In this document: positions 44,956 through 53,839 of the stretch, one piece after another
Layout of the letters: each line of letters opens with the position of its first letter
How positions within the stretch are numbered: position 1 is the stretch's first letter
NCBI RefSeq assembly: GCF_003268635.1
Contig: NZ_CP029639.1
Span: forward strand, 6,306,001-6,370,000
DNA length: 64,000 bases
Source of the DNA: Paenibacillus sp. DCT19
Lineage (GTDB): Bacteria > Bacillota > Bacilli > Paenibacillales > Paenibacillaceae
Direction of reading: 5' to 3'
Made by a program: the position numbers and the translations under genes
Notes under the pieces: generated by a model
The model's input: only the letters and a program-made list of their open reading frames with translations
Database searches by the model: none
Told to the model about the DNA's origin: nothing

Positions 44956-45856
44956 TTTCCTTAACGTTGGCTTCGGTGAAGCAACGATTATTCGGCGGAT
45001 GGAGGAACACTGCACTTATTGCCTTGTAGTAGACGGTGGCGACGTGAACCCGATGACCAATCCGCGGCGTTGTAGTCTAGAGCAGTATCTTCGAGAATAC
45101 GAAATCAAGAAGATTGACGTGCTTGTTCTAACACATTTTCACAGGGATCATATTGGCGGTGTACTCCCTATTCTGGGTCATGTCGCTATCGAGGAGGTTA
45201 TCCTGCATCTACCTCTGCCTGAGCACGTTCAAAATAGCGCATTAAACGATTATTCCACACCCATTCTGGGCTCGTTCACGCTATATGCTGCCATTTTGAA
45301 TCGCATAGATGAACTGGGCATCAAGAAGACGGAGATCGTTAAACGTCATACAATTGTTGAACAGGATATGGAGTTCCGAATACTCACGCCTAGCCAGCAA
45401 AAATGGACGCAGCTCACCGAAGAATTAGATCGACTAGATTTCACCCAACTGGATCAACAGGAAGAGCGATTAACCACCATTGACCGAATGCTCAATCACG
45501 CATCATTAGCTATACTCATTAAAAACAAAGGTAATTCTGTAGCACTGCTCACCTCGGATGTAGGACTAGATTATTGGGAGCCTTATGCCGATGAGATCGG
45601 AAAGCTTCATACCCTGCAAGCTCCGCATCATGGCGACGCAAGTCACCTGTCCGAAGAAAACCTTCGGGCGTGGGAACCACGCACCGTCATTATCAGCGCG
45701 GATGATCAGGGAACCTATCAGCTCCCTCACGCAGAGATGGAGCCGTTGATTCGTGAACATTCCGATGCACAGCTGTATTATACGGAAGCACTGTCCACGA
45801 TACATCGAATGATTCGAGTAGATGTGACGGAAGGAACGGTAGAGCTTATTCAGTAA
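44939..45856 (+). CDS. Metallo-beta-lactamase-fold hydrolase, ComEC-C-terminal-like
   Basis: The 305-residue protein opens with FLNVGFGEATIIRR, close to the FLNVGQGDA start of the ComEC metallo-hydrolase domain. It has the dimetal motif THFHRDHIGG (His66, His68, Asp70, His71), a later LLTSDVG strand and an APHHGDASHLS motif. There is no signal peptide. ComEC-like members act on nucleic acid or phosphodiester substrates; what it does in a sugar-import operon is not known. It overlaps the MalF-type gene and is followed by the GntR regulator, so co-regulation is certain in layout. Confidence 0.82.
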   Translation: MKWVIDFLNVGFGEATIIRRMEEHCTYCLVVDGGDVNPMTNPRRCSLEQYLREYEIKKIDVLVLTHFHRDHIGGVLPILGHVAIEEVILHLPLPEHVQNSALNDYSTPILGSFTLYAAILNRIDELGIKKTEIVKRHTIVEQDMEFRILTPSQQKWTQLTEELDRLDFTQLDQQEERLTTIDRMLNHASLAILIKNKGNSVALLTSDVGLDYWEPYADEIGKLHTLQAPHHGDASHLSEENLRAWEPRTVIISADDQGTYQLPHAEMEPLIREHSDAQLYYTEALSTIHRMIRVDVTEGTVELIQ

Positions 45857-45893
45857 AGGTGAATTAAAATTATAGGAGATGAGGTTTGATTCA

Positions 45894-46610
45894 TTGAGTG
45901 GTTACCAGCACATCAAGCACGAACTGGAAATGATGATCGAGAACAAAGTATGGCATGTGGGAGAAAAACTGCCTTCTGAGTATGAACTGGCTAAACATTT
46001 CAGTGTTAGCAGAGAGACCCTTCGTGCAGCAATTAAGCTATTGGAGCAAGAGGGCAAGCTGCTGGTGAGGCACGGTGTAGGTACCTTTGTTATCAAACCG
46101 CTCCCGGGTATCCCTAGCCGGCTGGAGTTTCTACAGAGCATTGGTACGATGATTAAACTAGCAGGTTTAACCGAAACGGATACGAAGGAAATGATCGGAG
46201 AGGTAACGTGCACGCAGGAATGGGCTGAGGCGTTAAATATTGAGGAAGGCTCCAAGGTAATTAAAGTGGAGCGTGTCCGATATGCAGACGGTGAAGCTGT
46301 AACCTACTCTATTAATATCATGCCTAAGGCATTGGTAGGAGATGCTTTTGAAGGTATCGATTTCTCGGGATCATTATTCAAGTTTCTAGAGGACAACTGC
46401 AAGATTCATATCGCCAGAGCAGATACCGAGCTGGTGGTTCCCCCGAAGAAGGACAAGTATGTCGGAAGGTTGCAGAATCATATGGAGGAGACTCCTGTGC
46501 TTCTCATGAAGCAATTGCATTATGATCAGCAGAATCGAGAAGTACTGTATTCCTTTGATTACTTGAGAAGTGATGTATTCCAATTCTGGATTCGTAGAGA
46601 GCGCAAGTGA
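45894..46610 (+). CDS. GntR-family regulator, HutC subfamily
   Basis: The protein of about 238 residues has an N-terminal winged helix (GEKLPSEYELAKHFSVSRETLR) and a C-terminal UTRA ligand-binding domain (IKVERVRYADGEAVTYS, ELVVPPKKDKYVG). The TTG at 45894 sits nine bases after GAGGT; the ATG at 45879 directly abuts an AGGAG site and is less likely. It is the last gene of the operon and probably represses it through the palindrome at 41905-41920, responding to the imported sugar or its phosphate. Confidence 0.88.
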   Translation: MSGYQHIKHELEMMIENKVWHVGEKLPSEYELAKHFSVSRETLRAAIKLLEQEGKLLVRHGVGTFVIKPLPGIPSRLEFLQSIGTMIKLAGLTETDTKEMIGEVTCTQEWAEALNIEEGSKVIKVERVRYADGEAVTYSINIMPKALVGDAFEGIDFSGSLFKFLEDNCKIHIARADTELVVPPKKDKYVGRLQNHMEETPVLLMKQLHYDQQNREVLYSFDYLRSDVFQFWIRRERK

Positions 46611-46710
46611 ATGGTCATCGCAGAGGTGCGGTGCCATCTAATATATTCGTGGTCATCCCACTCCCATCATAGCGGAAATGATTGTGCGATAATAACATAG
46701 TTATATTTGT

Positions 46711-46758
46711 ATGCCAGCCTCCGTAACCTGTACATGAACAGGATGCGGAGGCTGGCAT
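46711..46758 (+). terminator. Terminator after the GntR gene
   Basis: ATGCCAGCCTCCG pairs perfectly with CGGAGGCTGGCAT, with CCTGT/ACAGG as an inner stem. The following T-run is moderate. The hairpin is long enough to stop the converging GH43 gene as well. Confidence 0.75.
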
Positions 46759-46876
46759 TGGTTCATTTTCATTTGGCGATCTGGTGATTGGGCAATTTAA
46801 TGATGTAATAATTTAATTGTTTGTCTCTTCTTCGTTTATTCACCTTCTTTGTTCGCTGTTTGTTAGTTTAGATGAT

Positions 46877-48390
46877 TTATTGCACCTTTATAATTTGGAA
46901 ATGCTGATTCGTGCCGCCATTGTCTGTCCACTGGATTGCGGCTGCACCATCAGCAAGGGATTGCCCTGAGATGTCGAGCAATTTGCCAATGCTGCGGTTT
47001 TTCAATTTGTAATATCCTCCACCAACGCTGACGAGCTGCCACTGCTGACTCGCCCAGCCTCCATCATTCCATTGTTCAATGACAGCACCATCGGCTGTGG
47101 AACCATTCTCAACACCAATGAGCTTACCACTGGCACGATTTATGATTTTGACATACCCACCTCCTGCATCCGTAATCTGCCACTGCTGACTTGTGCTGCC
47201 TTGATCTGCACGCTGCTCCAGATCTGCACCATTATCAGACGATCCACCGATGACATTCAGTAATTTATTGCTCTTCCGACTGACGAACTGATAGGAAGCA
47301 TTCGCATCCCACACGTCAGGAGCATTAGTACCTGTAATCGTTCCTGCCGCTGTATCAATCGTAATGTTGCTTGCCCAATTCATCGCTAGACTTGTTGCAC
47401 TTGGGAAGGATAATGGCAACCACACATATTTGGAATCCTGCACAGGCCCACTCCAAGCACCAGCCCAACGATCACCCATATAGAGATACGAAGTTCCTTG
47501 AGAACCTTCCACTGGAAGTACATAGGTCGATTGAGAACCATAGGTGGTACTATCTCCAAAGTTACTCAGCCCGCTCCATGTGCCGGTAATGCTTGTGGCT
47601 GTTGCATACTTGGCCTGATTTGGATTCCAGCCGGTTGCCCCCGACGTAATGAGGAAATACACCCCATCTTTCTTGAAAATGGCTGGCGCCTCCCGATATT
47701 GCCCAGGCCATAATGTGGTCACTAATGACTCCACACCGAGGAAATCGGGGTGAGCTTGTATATATTCAGATCTGCATTCACACGAGTAGCTGAGATGAGA
47801 TACGCCGTTCCATTATCGTTATATACGGTCATGTCTCTGGAATCATAACCAAGTGGACGGTAGCTTCCTACATAAGTGTAGTCCCCATCCACTGTGTTTG
47901 AGGTGGCTACCGCTACCTTGGCTTCGCCGTAATCGATCCCATTTTCTTTGTGCATCCAGAGCACGTATTTTCCTGTTGCGCTATTGTAAATCACTTTGGG
48001 ACGCTCAATGTTGGATATGTTCAGCTCTGTTGCCGATTGACTTGTTAACACATCGTTGCGATATTCCCAGTTTTTCAGATCCGAAGAGCGATAGACGGAC
48101 ACGGCCTTAAATGTTCCATTGGGATTGCGGTTTTCTCCAAACCAATAATAGAAGCCATCTGCTTGGATCATCCCGCCGCCATGAGCATGGATCACGCCAC
48201 CATTGGTATCCTTGAACTGTACCCCATTCGTTATATTGACTGGAGCTGCTGAAGCAGACGATCCCGGAACAAGGAGCGCCCCTAGCGCCTGAAAGGCTAG
48301 AATTAGAGTGAGAAGATAACATAAATGACGTGAAAAACGACGACCTTTCTTATTCATTTGATCACTATGTTGATGATGAGCAATATGCAT
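46877..48390 (-). pseudogene. Frameshifted secreted GH43 enzyme (exo-beta-1,3-galactanase-like) with ricin-type lectin domain
   Basis: The first frame (48390-47722) has a signal peptide ending SSASAAP and the GH43 N-terminal half with GGVIHAHGGGMIQADGFYYW, typical of the exo-beta-1,3-galactanase (GH43_24) group. The rest, from GVESLVTTLWPGQYREAPAIF to 46877, is in another frame. It ends in a beta-trefoil (CBM13/RICIN) domain of about 135 residues with three QQW- or QHF-type repeats. One extra G in GGGG at 47747-47750 joins them as NIYKLTPDFLGVESL. The restored protein is 504 residues. GGAGGTG seven bases before 48390 fixes the start. It would act outside the cell on arabinogalactan side chains. 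Confidence 0.85.
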
Positions 48391-48414
48391 ACAGCTACAC
48401 CTCCAATGATTTTA

Positions 48415-48429
48415 TTGAAGCGCTTACAA
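48415..48429 (-). promoter_or_regulatory. cre-like site before the GH43 gene
   Basis: On the minus strand TTGTAAGCGCTTCAA fits the cre consensus at all but one defined position and contains the palindromic GAAGCGCTT/AAGCGCTTC core. It lies 25 bases before the GH43 start codon. CcpA repression of this secreted glycosidase is likely. Confidence 0.55.
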
Positions 48430-48802
48430 AAGAGATTAAGATGCCTCCTCTTCCTGTGCAATTCCTCAATTCAGTATGTCGCAGCTTACTCCAGATATAT
48501 TGGTTCAGCACTCACCTCCTGTTTCCAATTGTATCCATATTATTCGTTACTGAATAGTGAACAATTCTGCGGAACATGTACGAATGCACATTAAATTTCA
48601 AAAAAAGCATGTTAGGAACTGTAAATTGTGCAGAGGTAGCTATAGCAGTAATCGAGATGACATTGCCACTACACTGGATTCGATATTAGCGAGCTGCTCT
48701 GTAGCTACACAACAAACGTGGTGCTAATGATCAGACCGATGCGCGCGATTGCACAACATGCTACACAATTCGAATAGACATACGCTACTGCCGCTACACA
48801 GC
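48430..48802. other. Intergenic region upstream of the GH43 gene
   Basis: No gene is supported. The stretch is between divergent ends of the GH43 promoter and the PepSY gene terminator. I see no repeat copy, RNA gene or ribosome-binding site that would justify a call. Confidence 0.4.
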
Positions 48803-48825
48803 AAAAAGACGCTTCATGCGAAGCG
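48803..48825 (-). terminator. Terminator after the PepSY gene
   Basis: On the minus strand CGCTTC and GAAGCG pair perfectly around GCAT and are followed by TCTTTTTG. It lies 70 bases beyond the PepSY stop at 48895. Confidence 0.75.
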
Positions 48826-48894
48826 CCCTCTGCAAGCGTATCTTTTTTAGTACAATCTTTTATTTTAACTAAGAATTAAAATGAATCAAAGTTC

Positions 48895-49527
48895 TTAATC
48901 TTCGTCATCAAAGTCTTGATCGAATGATAGCACTTTACCTGTGTTGGCATCGATATCCACATCAGCTTCACCTTGTGCCGTTCTCAACTCGATCTCATAG
49001 ACATAACGACCATCATCATGATCCAGCTCGACTTTGGTTACTTTACCACCTGTCACTTGTTTTAATGCGATCTCGGAAGCCTGAGCTACCGTTAATTTAA
49101 CCTGATTCGATGCAGATGTACTGGATGAATTGTTGGTTACAGCACCGTTATAATCATCGTCATCATCGTCGTCATTGACCACTGCAAGAACTTTGCCTGT
49201 GTAAGCATCTAAACGAACAACAACGTCATTACTTCCTCGTCTGTCGATCTCTACTTCATAGATAATCTGTCCATTGCGACGTTCCAGATCCACATCGTCC
49301 ACTTTGCCATTGCCATCGGCTGCTTTTAGAGCTGCCGCTTTGGCTTGTGTCACCGTAAGTAATTTTCCCGTATTGCTCTGGTTCTGGGTTGTTGATTGTG
49401 AAGTAGATGTCGGTGTCGTCTGTACCGATTGTCCATTCACACTTCCACTCGCGGCTACCGCTGAGCCTCCCAATAATACGGCTGCTGATAAGCTTCCAAT
49501 CCATAGTTTAGTTTTGTTCATCATCAT
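48895..49527 (-). CDS. Secreted protein with two PepSY domains
   Basis: The 210-residue protein has a signal peptide (LWIGSLSAAVLLGGSAVAAS) and two PepSY modules. Both carry the pattern A-A-L/IALK...GKVxxVELD/R...YEVEIxxR...VxLDxxTGKVL (about residues 55-115 and 145-205). An acidic DDDDDDDYN stretch lies between them. PepSY domains bind or inhibit peptidases and other partners outside the cell. It is followed upstream by a second PepSY gene and a two-component system on the same strand, suggesting a signalling or envelope-stress unit. Confidence 0.85.
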   Translation of the reverse strand: MMMNKTKLWIGSLSAAVLLGGSAVAASGSVNGQSVQTTPTSTSQSTTQNQSNTGKLLTVTQAKAAALKAADGNGKVDDVDLERRNGQIIYEVEIDRRGSNDVVVRLDAYTGKVLAVVNDDDDDDDYNGAVTNNSSSTSASNQVKLTVAQASEIALKQVTGGKVTKVELDHDDGRYVYEIELRTAQGEADVDIDANTGKVLSFDQDFDDED

Positions 49528-49641
49528 TCATCTCCTCGGTTGTGTTGTTCTCGTTCTCGTCTACAGTTATAGAATAACCTGTGCGAATGAGAGTTCAGCG
49601 AGAGACACATTAGAATTTGATGAGAAAATGAGGAGAACCCG

Positions 49642-50441
49642 TTAATCTTCATCCTCGTCCCATGTTACGGAACGGATTGCACCCGAAATTGCATTCACCT
49701 GAACGATCGCTTCCCTGCCATCCTCCAGGTCAATTTCAACCAGATAATATGGATTACCGCTATTCGTGCCACGGAGTTCAATATCATCCACTTCCCCTGG
49801 CACTCGGGCAAGTGCCTTCTGCTCAGCCTGCTTCTCGCTCAAGAACTGCGGCTTGTTGTTTTCTTGGGCTGGCTCGTTTACCGCAGGAGCATCCAATACT
49901 TTCGAAGACTGCTTCTGCCCGTTATAGGGATCAACCGTCCACTGCTCACGGCTGTTGTTTTTCATAATCAATATGGCGTTGTATACCGGGCTACCTTCTT
50001 GTTCAACCAGTTCAAGCGACTCTAATTCGCCATCCGTTTGTTTCTGTAATTCGGTCTTGATTTGCTCGCGGCTCCACAACGTTTTCTCTTCGGCTTCCGG
50101 GTTAGATTCCAGTCGTTTAATGGAATTCACCGTAGAAGTTACCGCATCAAGCTGTATATCATATAACCCGGTTTCGGTTCGAAGCTGCATGAGATACGTT
50201 CCATCCTTCAACGTAGAGTTCACAATCTCTCCCCGGGATATTGAGCCAGCACCGATTGCTCAGCGGCATCTGCCGTCAACATTGTACGTCCCGACTGCCA
50301 CGGCTTCCACCAACTAACTGCGAATATCAACAACAGCACGAGTGCTGCCAAGCTCCACCATACCGGACGACTGAGCTTTGAAGAGTTGGAACCACGATGT
50401 TCCTCCCGTTTCATTTCAGCCTGCTCCCGATGTTCCTCCAT
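49642..50441 (-). pseudogene. Frameshifted membrane-anchored PepSY protein
   Basis: The first frame (50441-50220) encodes a charged N-terminus, one membrane helix (PVWWSLAALVLLLIFAVSWW) and the start of a PepSY domain, AEQSVLAQYPG. The next frame (to 49642) continues with EIVNSTLKDGTYLMQLRTE and a second PepSY domain ending in a DEDED tail. One extra base in CCCC at 50231-50234 joins them as YPGGEIVNSTLKDG. The restored protein is about 266 residues. It would sit in the membrane with its PepSY domains outside, next to the sensor kinase gene 79 bases upstream. Confidence 0.85.
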
Positions 50442-50519
50442 GCTCTTCCCTCCTTCAATACGCTCTATTGATCCGAGACGTTATCCTGTCATCAAGTATA
50501 TAAGAGAAGAATGAGAATT

Positions 50520-51896
50520 TCATGAGAGTGAGCCCTGCTGTACAGAAGATGGCAAAATAATCGTAGCTGTCGTCCCAACACCCTCTGTGCTGGTCAACTC
50601 AATACGTGCACCAACCGCTCCGGCAATATCCTTAGCCAAAGACAAACCAAGACCCGACCCGCTCTCTCCGCTACCACGCGTTCTCGCTGGATCAACGCGG
50701 TAGAATCGGTCAAATACTTTGGCTAGATCCGCCTCACTCATACCAATCCCTGTGTCCGCAATCTGTATCCAGCTCTCCTGATGATGCGTCTTAACGCGAA
50801 CTTCGATCTGTTCCTCACTGTACTTCCTAGCGTTATCTAGCAAAATAAACAGGAGCTGCTTCAGCTTACTCTCATCGCTGATAGCCCATGTCTGCCCTGC
50901 ATCTTGACAGATCACCTCACGATGGTAGGCTTCACGGAATGCCCTCGTGGAATCCTGCACGAGTCGGTTAATATCCACTCGCTCCAGTTGCACATTCCAC
51001 TGCTCTGGCTGCTTCGCTAGCAATAACAGCTGCTCCGTCATCTCCCGCATACGGATCGACTCGGATAGTATGGCTTCAACGGCTTCGTCAAACACCTCAG
51101 GGCGTTCCTTCCCTCGCCGCTGGAGCAAACTCGCGTAGCTCTCAATAATGGTCAGCGGTGTTTTTAATTCATGAGAGGCATCGGAAACAAAGCGTTCTTG
51201 CCGCTCGAAGTTCGATTCCAGCAGATCCATCATGCGATTAAATGTCTGTCCCATCGTGTTCAATTCGTCCTTGGATTTGGCATCCAGTGGAAGACGCTTA
51301 AACTGACCACTAGACTGGATGTCTCCCATCGTACGTGTCATCTGCTGGATTGGCCTAGTCATCCGGTTAGCTAGAATCCGGCTGGAGATGATGGCAGGAA
51401 TGAGCGCAATGACAGTCACAGCAACCAGAACAGTTCGAAGCACAGATAAACCACGCTCCGTCTCGGCAATGCTCTCGGTAACTTGCACATTCACCACTTC
51501 ACCGTCTGGCCAGATGACAGGTAGTGATACCCAGACGTAACCGATATCTCCAATTTGGAGGTGCTCGGATCTCTTCTCACTTTCATATGTATAAGAGAGC
51601 TTGCTTAGCTGCTCTCCTGATTCTGCCGTTACCGGTGCGGAGCTGGTGCCGTCTTCATTTACGATCCGCAGCATGCCGTCCAGCGGCGCGTAGGCACGTA
51701 ACAAGTCGTCCGGCGGAATCGATCCGGCAGACTGACGCACTCCTTTTACAATAGACTCCGCTTCTCCTTCAATCCGCTTGATCTCGTTATTAATCGACAT
51801 TCGCTCAAATACGATATACACGGACAAATTAACAGCGATTAAAAGCACAGCAAACAATACGGAAGAATATCCGTAAATCTTACTTCTCAAGCTCAT
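50520..51896 (-). CDS. Sensor histidine kinase (ArlS/CssS-like)
   Basis: The 458-residue kinase has an N-terminal membrane helix, an extracytoplasmic domain (about residues 30-155) and a second helix. HAMP (RMTRPIQQMTRTMG), HisKA (SDASHELKTPLTIIESY with the phospho-accepting His) and HATPase_c (N box LDNARKYSEEQI, DTGIGMSEADL, GLGLSLAKDI) follow in order. It overlaps the response regulator gene by four bases (ATGA). It probably senses an envelope signal, perhaps with the PepSY proteins encoded downstream on the same strand. Confidence 0.92.
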   Translation of the reverse strand: MSLRSKIYGYSSVLFAVLLIAVNLSVYIVFERMSINNEIKRIEGEAESIVKGVRQSAGSIPPDDLLRAYAPLDGMLRIVNEDGTSSAPVTAESGEQLSKLSYTYESEKRSEHLQIGDIGYVWVSLPVIWPDGEVVNVQVTESIAETERGLSVLRTVLVAVTVIALIPAIISSRILANRMTRPIQQMTRTMGDIQSSGQFKRLPLDAKSKDELNTMGQTFNRMMDLLESNFERQERFVSDASHELKTPLTIIESYASLLQRRGKERPEVFDEAVEAILSESIRMREMTEQLLLLAKQPEQWNVQLERVDINRLVQDSTRAFREAYHREVICQDAGQTWAISDESKLKQLLFILLDNARKYSEEQIEVRVKTHHQESWIQIADTGIGMSEADLAKVFDRFYRVDPARTRGSGESGSGLGLSLAKDIAGAVGARIELTSTEGVGTTATIILPSSVQQGSLS

Positions 51897-52648
51897 AACT
51901 GTTCCTTCAAGACGTACCCGACGCCCCGAACGGTATGTATTAATGGCGGCGTGAAGCCGTTATCTACTTTTTTGCGCACATATCGGATATATACATCTAC
52001 CACATTGGTATCTCCATAATAATCATATCCCCAGACCGCCTGTACAATCTGCTCCCGACTGAGTACCTGACGCTGATTCTGAAGCAAATATACAAGCAGA
52101 TCAAACTCACGTGGCGTAAGTTCAATCTGTGTGCCATCCCGGGATACCTCCCGTGTACCTTCATTTAATTTCAGCCCAGCCGCAGTAAGCCAGTCTGAAG
52201 TAAGATCAGGGGAGCTCCCAGAAGAATTATGATTCATGTCCGGTGATGTCGATGCAGAGGTCGATGAGACGGTTGATGCCGCCGCACTTAATCGCAGTGC
52301 TGCCCGCACACGAGCAAGCAGTTCTTCAATTCGAAATGGTTTGGTGATGTAGTCATTGGCTCCGAGATCTAGACCCGACACTTTATCCTCTACCGAATCT
52401 TTAGCGGTAAGCATGAGGATTGGAATTCTCGCATCCTTCGCACGAATACGACGCAGCACTTCAATCCCACTCAGACCAGGCAACATAATATCTAGGAGAA
52501 TAAGATCCCACTGCCTGTCCGCAACCATTTCGAGTCCCTCTGTTCCACTGCCCGCCTTACCAACCTGGTACCCCTCGTATTGCAATTCCAGTTCAAGCAG
52601 GCGCGATATTTTGGGTTCATCCTCAATCACCAACACAGCCTCATTCAT
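51893..52648 (-). CDS. OmpR-family response regulator
   Basis: The 251-residue protein has a receiver domain (acidic pocket VIEDEPK, phosphorylation Asp in LILLDIMLPG, and the Lys in YITKPF). A Ser/Thr-rich linker of about 45 residues, longer than usual, leads to a winged-helix DNA-binding domain (LTPREFDLLVYLLQNQRQVLSREQ). It pairs with the kinase gene that overlaps its stop. A likely target is its own operon and the PepSY genes, but no repeated binding motif is obvious. Confidence 0.92.
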   Translation of the reverse strand: MNEAVLVIEDEPKISRLLELELQYEGYQVGKAGSGTEGLEMVADRQWDLILLDIMLPGLSGIEVLRRIRAKDARIPILMLTAKDSVEDKVSGLDLGANDYITKPFRIEELLARVRAALRLSAAASTVSSTSASTSPDMNHNSSGSSPDLTSDWLTAAGLKLNEGTREVSRDGTQIELTPREFDLLVYLLQNQRQVLSREQIVQAVWGYDYYGDTNVVDVYIRYVRKKVDNGFTPPLIHTVRGVGYVLKEQL

Positions 52649-52719
52649 GCAGAGCTCCCCTCACTTCCGACATTCCTTTTCCCGTATAATACAACATATC
52701 CACGTTCAACTAAAGAATA

Positions 52720-52869
52720 GTTACACTTAGCACTCCGATGACAGAATAAGCTTCCGATCGCTGTTATCCCCAGATTTTTTTGATTCCCTTCTTCAAAGGG
52801 AAAATCCGGTGATAAAGGCGAGCGCTCCGCTTCTTCATGTTATTTCTGTCCTCTCCGTTCCCGTGTAAA
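52720..52869. repeat. Dispersed intergenic repeat R1, copy 2
   Basis: This full-length copy of about 150 bases runs from TTACAC to GTGTAA at its inverted ends. The hairpin TTATCCCC/GGTGATAA has one mismatch; inner GATTT/AAATC and TTCCC/GGGAA stems are kept. It lies between the response regulator promoter and the NmrA-like gene. Confidence 0.88.
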
Positions 52870-52900
52870 AAATGTAGTTGAACTGATTAAACTATATTTA

Positions 52901-52944
52901 TTTTCACTTAGCAATTCGATAACAGAACAACCTTCCGTATCGCT
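52901..52944. repeat. Partial R1 repeat (left end only)
   Basis: TTCACTTAGCAATTCGATAA, ACAGAACAACCTTCCGTATC and GCT here match the left third of R1 copies 2 and 3. The match stops at the stop codon of the NmrA-like gene (52945-52947). It is a truncated copy placed 30 bases after the complete copy 2. Confidence 0.75.
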
Positions 52945-53589
52945 TTATAACGTACTTAACGCATCCTGAACGGAGTCATTCCCCGCAATCAGATCAAAAG
53001 CCCTGCGGTACGTCTTTTCTTCCTGCAAGGAAGCCGCAATGACACGAGCTACATCTTCACGCGCAATGCTTCCTGGTTTGAGATCTGTGCCAACGGCAAC
53101 TTGGCCTGTACCTGATTCGTTCTTCAGACCGCCGGGACGGATAATGGTGTAATTCAGCTCACTTGCAAACAACGCACGATCTGCATAGTGTTTCGCCACG
53201 TAATACGGCTTGATCTCATCTGGCCATTTATCACGCTGATCCGCGCCATATGCACTGACCAGAATATATCTGGAGATTCCTTGTTGCTCTGCAGCCTCCA
53301 TCGTTTTTACCGCGCCATCAAGGTCAATCAATAGTGTTTTGTCTGATCCTGTAGAGCCGCCTGATCCGGCTGTAAACACAATCGCGTTCTGATCCTTCAT
53401 CGCCTGAGCCAGATCATCAACAGTCCCCTCTAGGTCGCCCATTACGACACTCGCGCCAATCTCCTTCAGCGCATCTGCCTGCTCCGGTTTGCGAATCATC
53501 GCCGTGACTTGATGCTTGCCTTCCTGCACCAGCTGTTCCACCAGCAGCTTACCAATCTGTCCATTTGCTCCAATCACTAATACGTTCAT
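52945..53589 (-). CDS. NAD(P)-binding NmrA-like/atypical SDR protein
   Basis: The 214-residue protein has the atypical short-chain dehydrogenase pattern: MNVLVIGANGQIGKLLVEQL with a GxxGxxG dinucleotide motif, a YILVSAYGAD stretch and a YTIIRPGGL segment. It resembles Bacillus YhfK-like NAD(P)H-binding sugar epimerase relatives. I choose ATG 53589, nine bases after GGAGGG; an ATG at 53613 has no site. Likely a cytosolic redox sensor or oxidoreductase of unknown substrate. Confidence 0.85.
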   Translation of the reverse strand: MNVLVIGANGQIGKLLVEQLVQEGKHQVTAMIRKPEQADALKEIGASVVMGDLEGTVDDLAQAMKDQNAIVFTAGSGGSTGSDKTLLIDLDGAVKTMEAAEQQGISRYILVSAYGADQRDKWPDEIKPYYVAKHYADRALFASELNYTIIRPGGLKNESGTGQVAVGTDLKPGSIAREDVARVIAASLQEEKTYRRAFDLIAGNDSVQDALSTL

Positions 53590-53839
53590 AGTGTCACACC
53601 CTCCTTTATTCATTTATCAGTCATACGATATATCTCTAATTTAAACGAAAGTCGAAAAATTTAACCTGCCGCATACTAACCCTTATGGTTTCTACTTCAT
53701 TCCAAGTTAAATAAATTAAATCCAAATGATTCAAATTCACTTTTGCATAGCATATATTTGATGTAAAATCAGTATATAGATGTCATATTTTTCTAAATAA
53801 TCATTATCCTATATTTTTAAATAAACGGGGTACATAATT

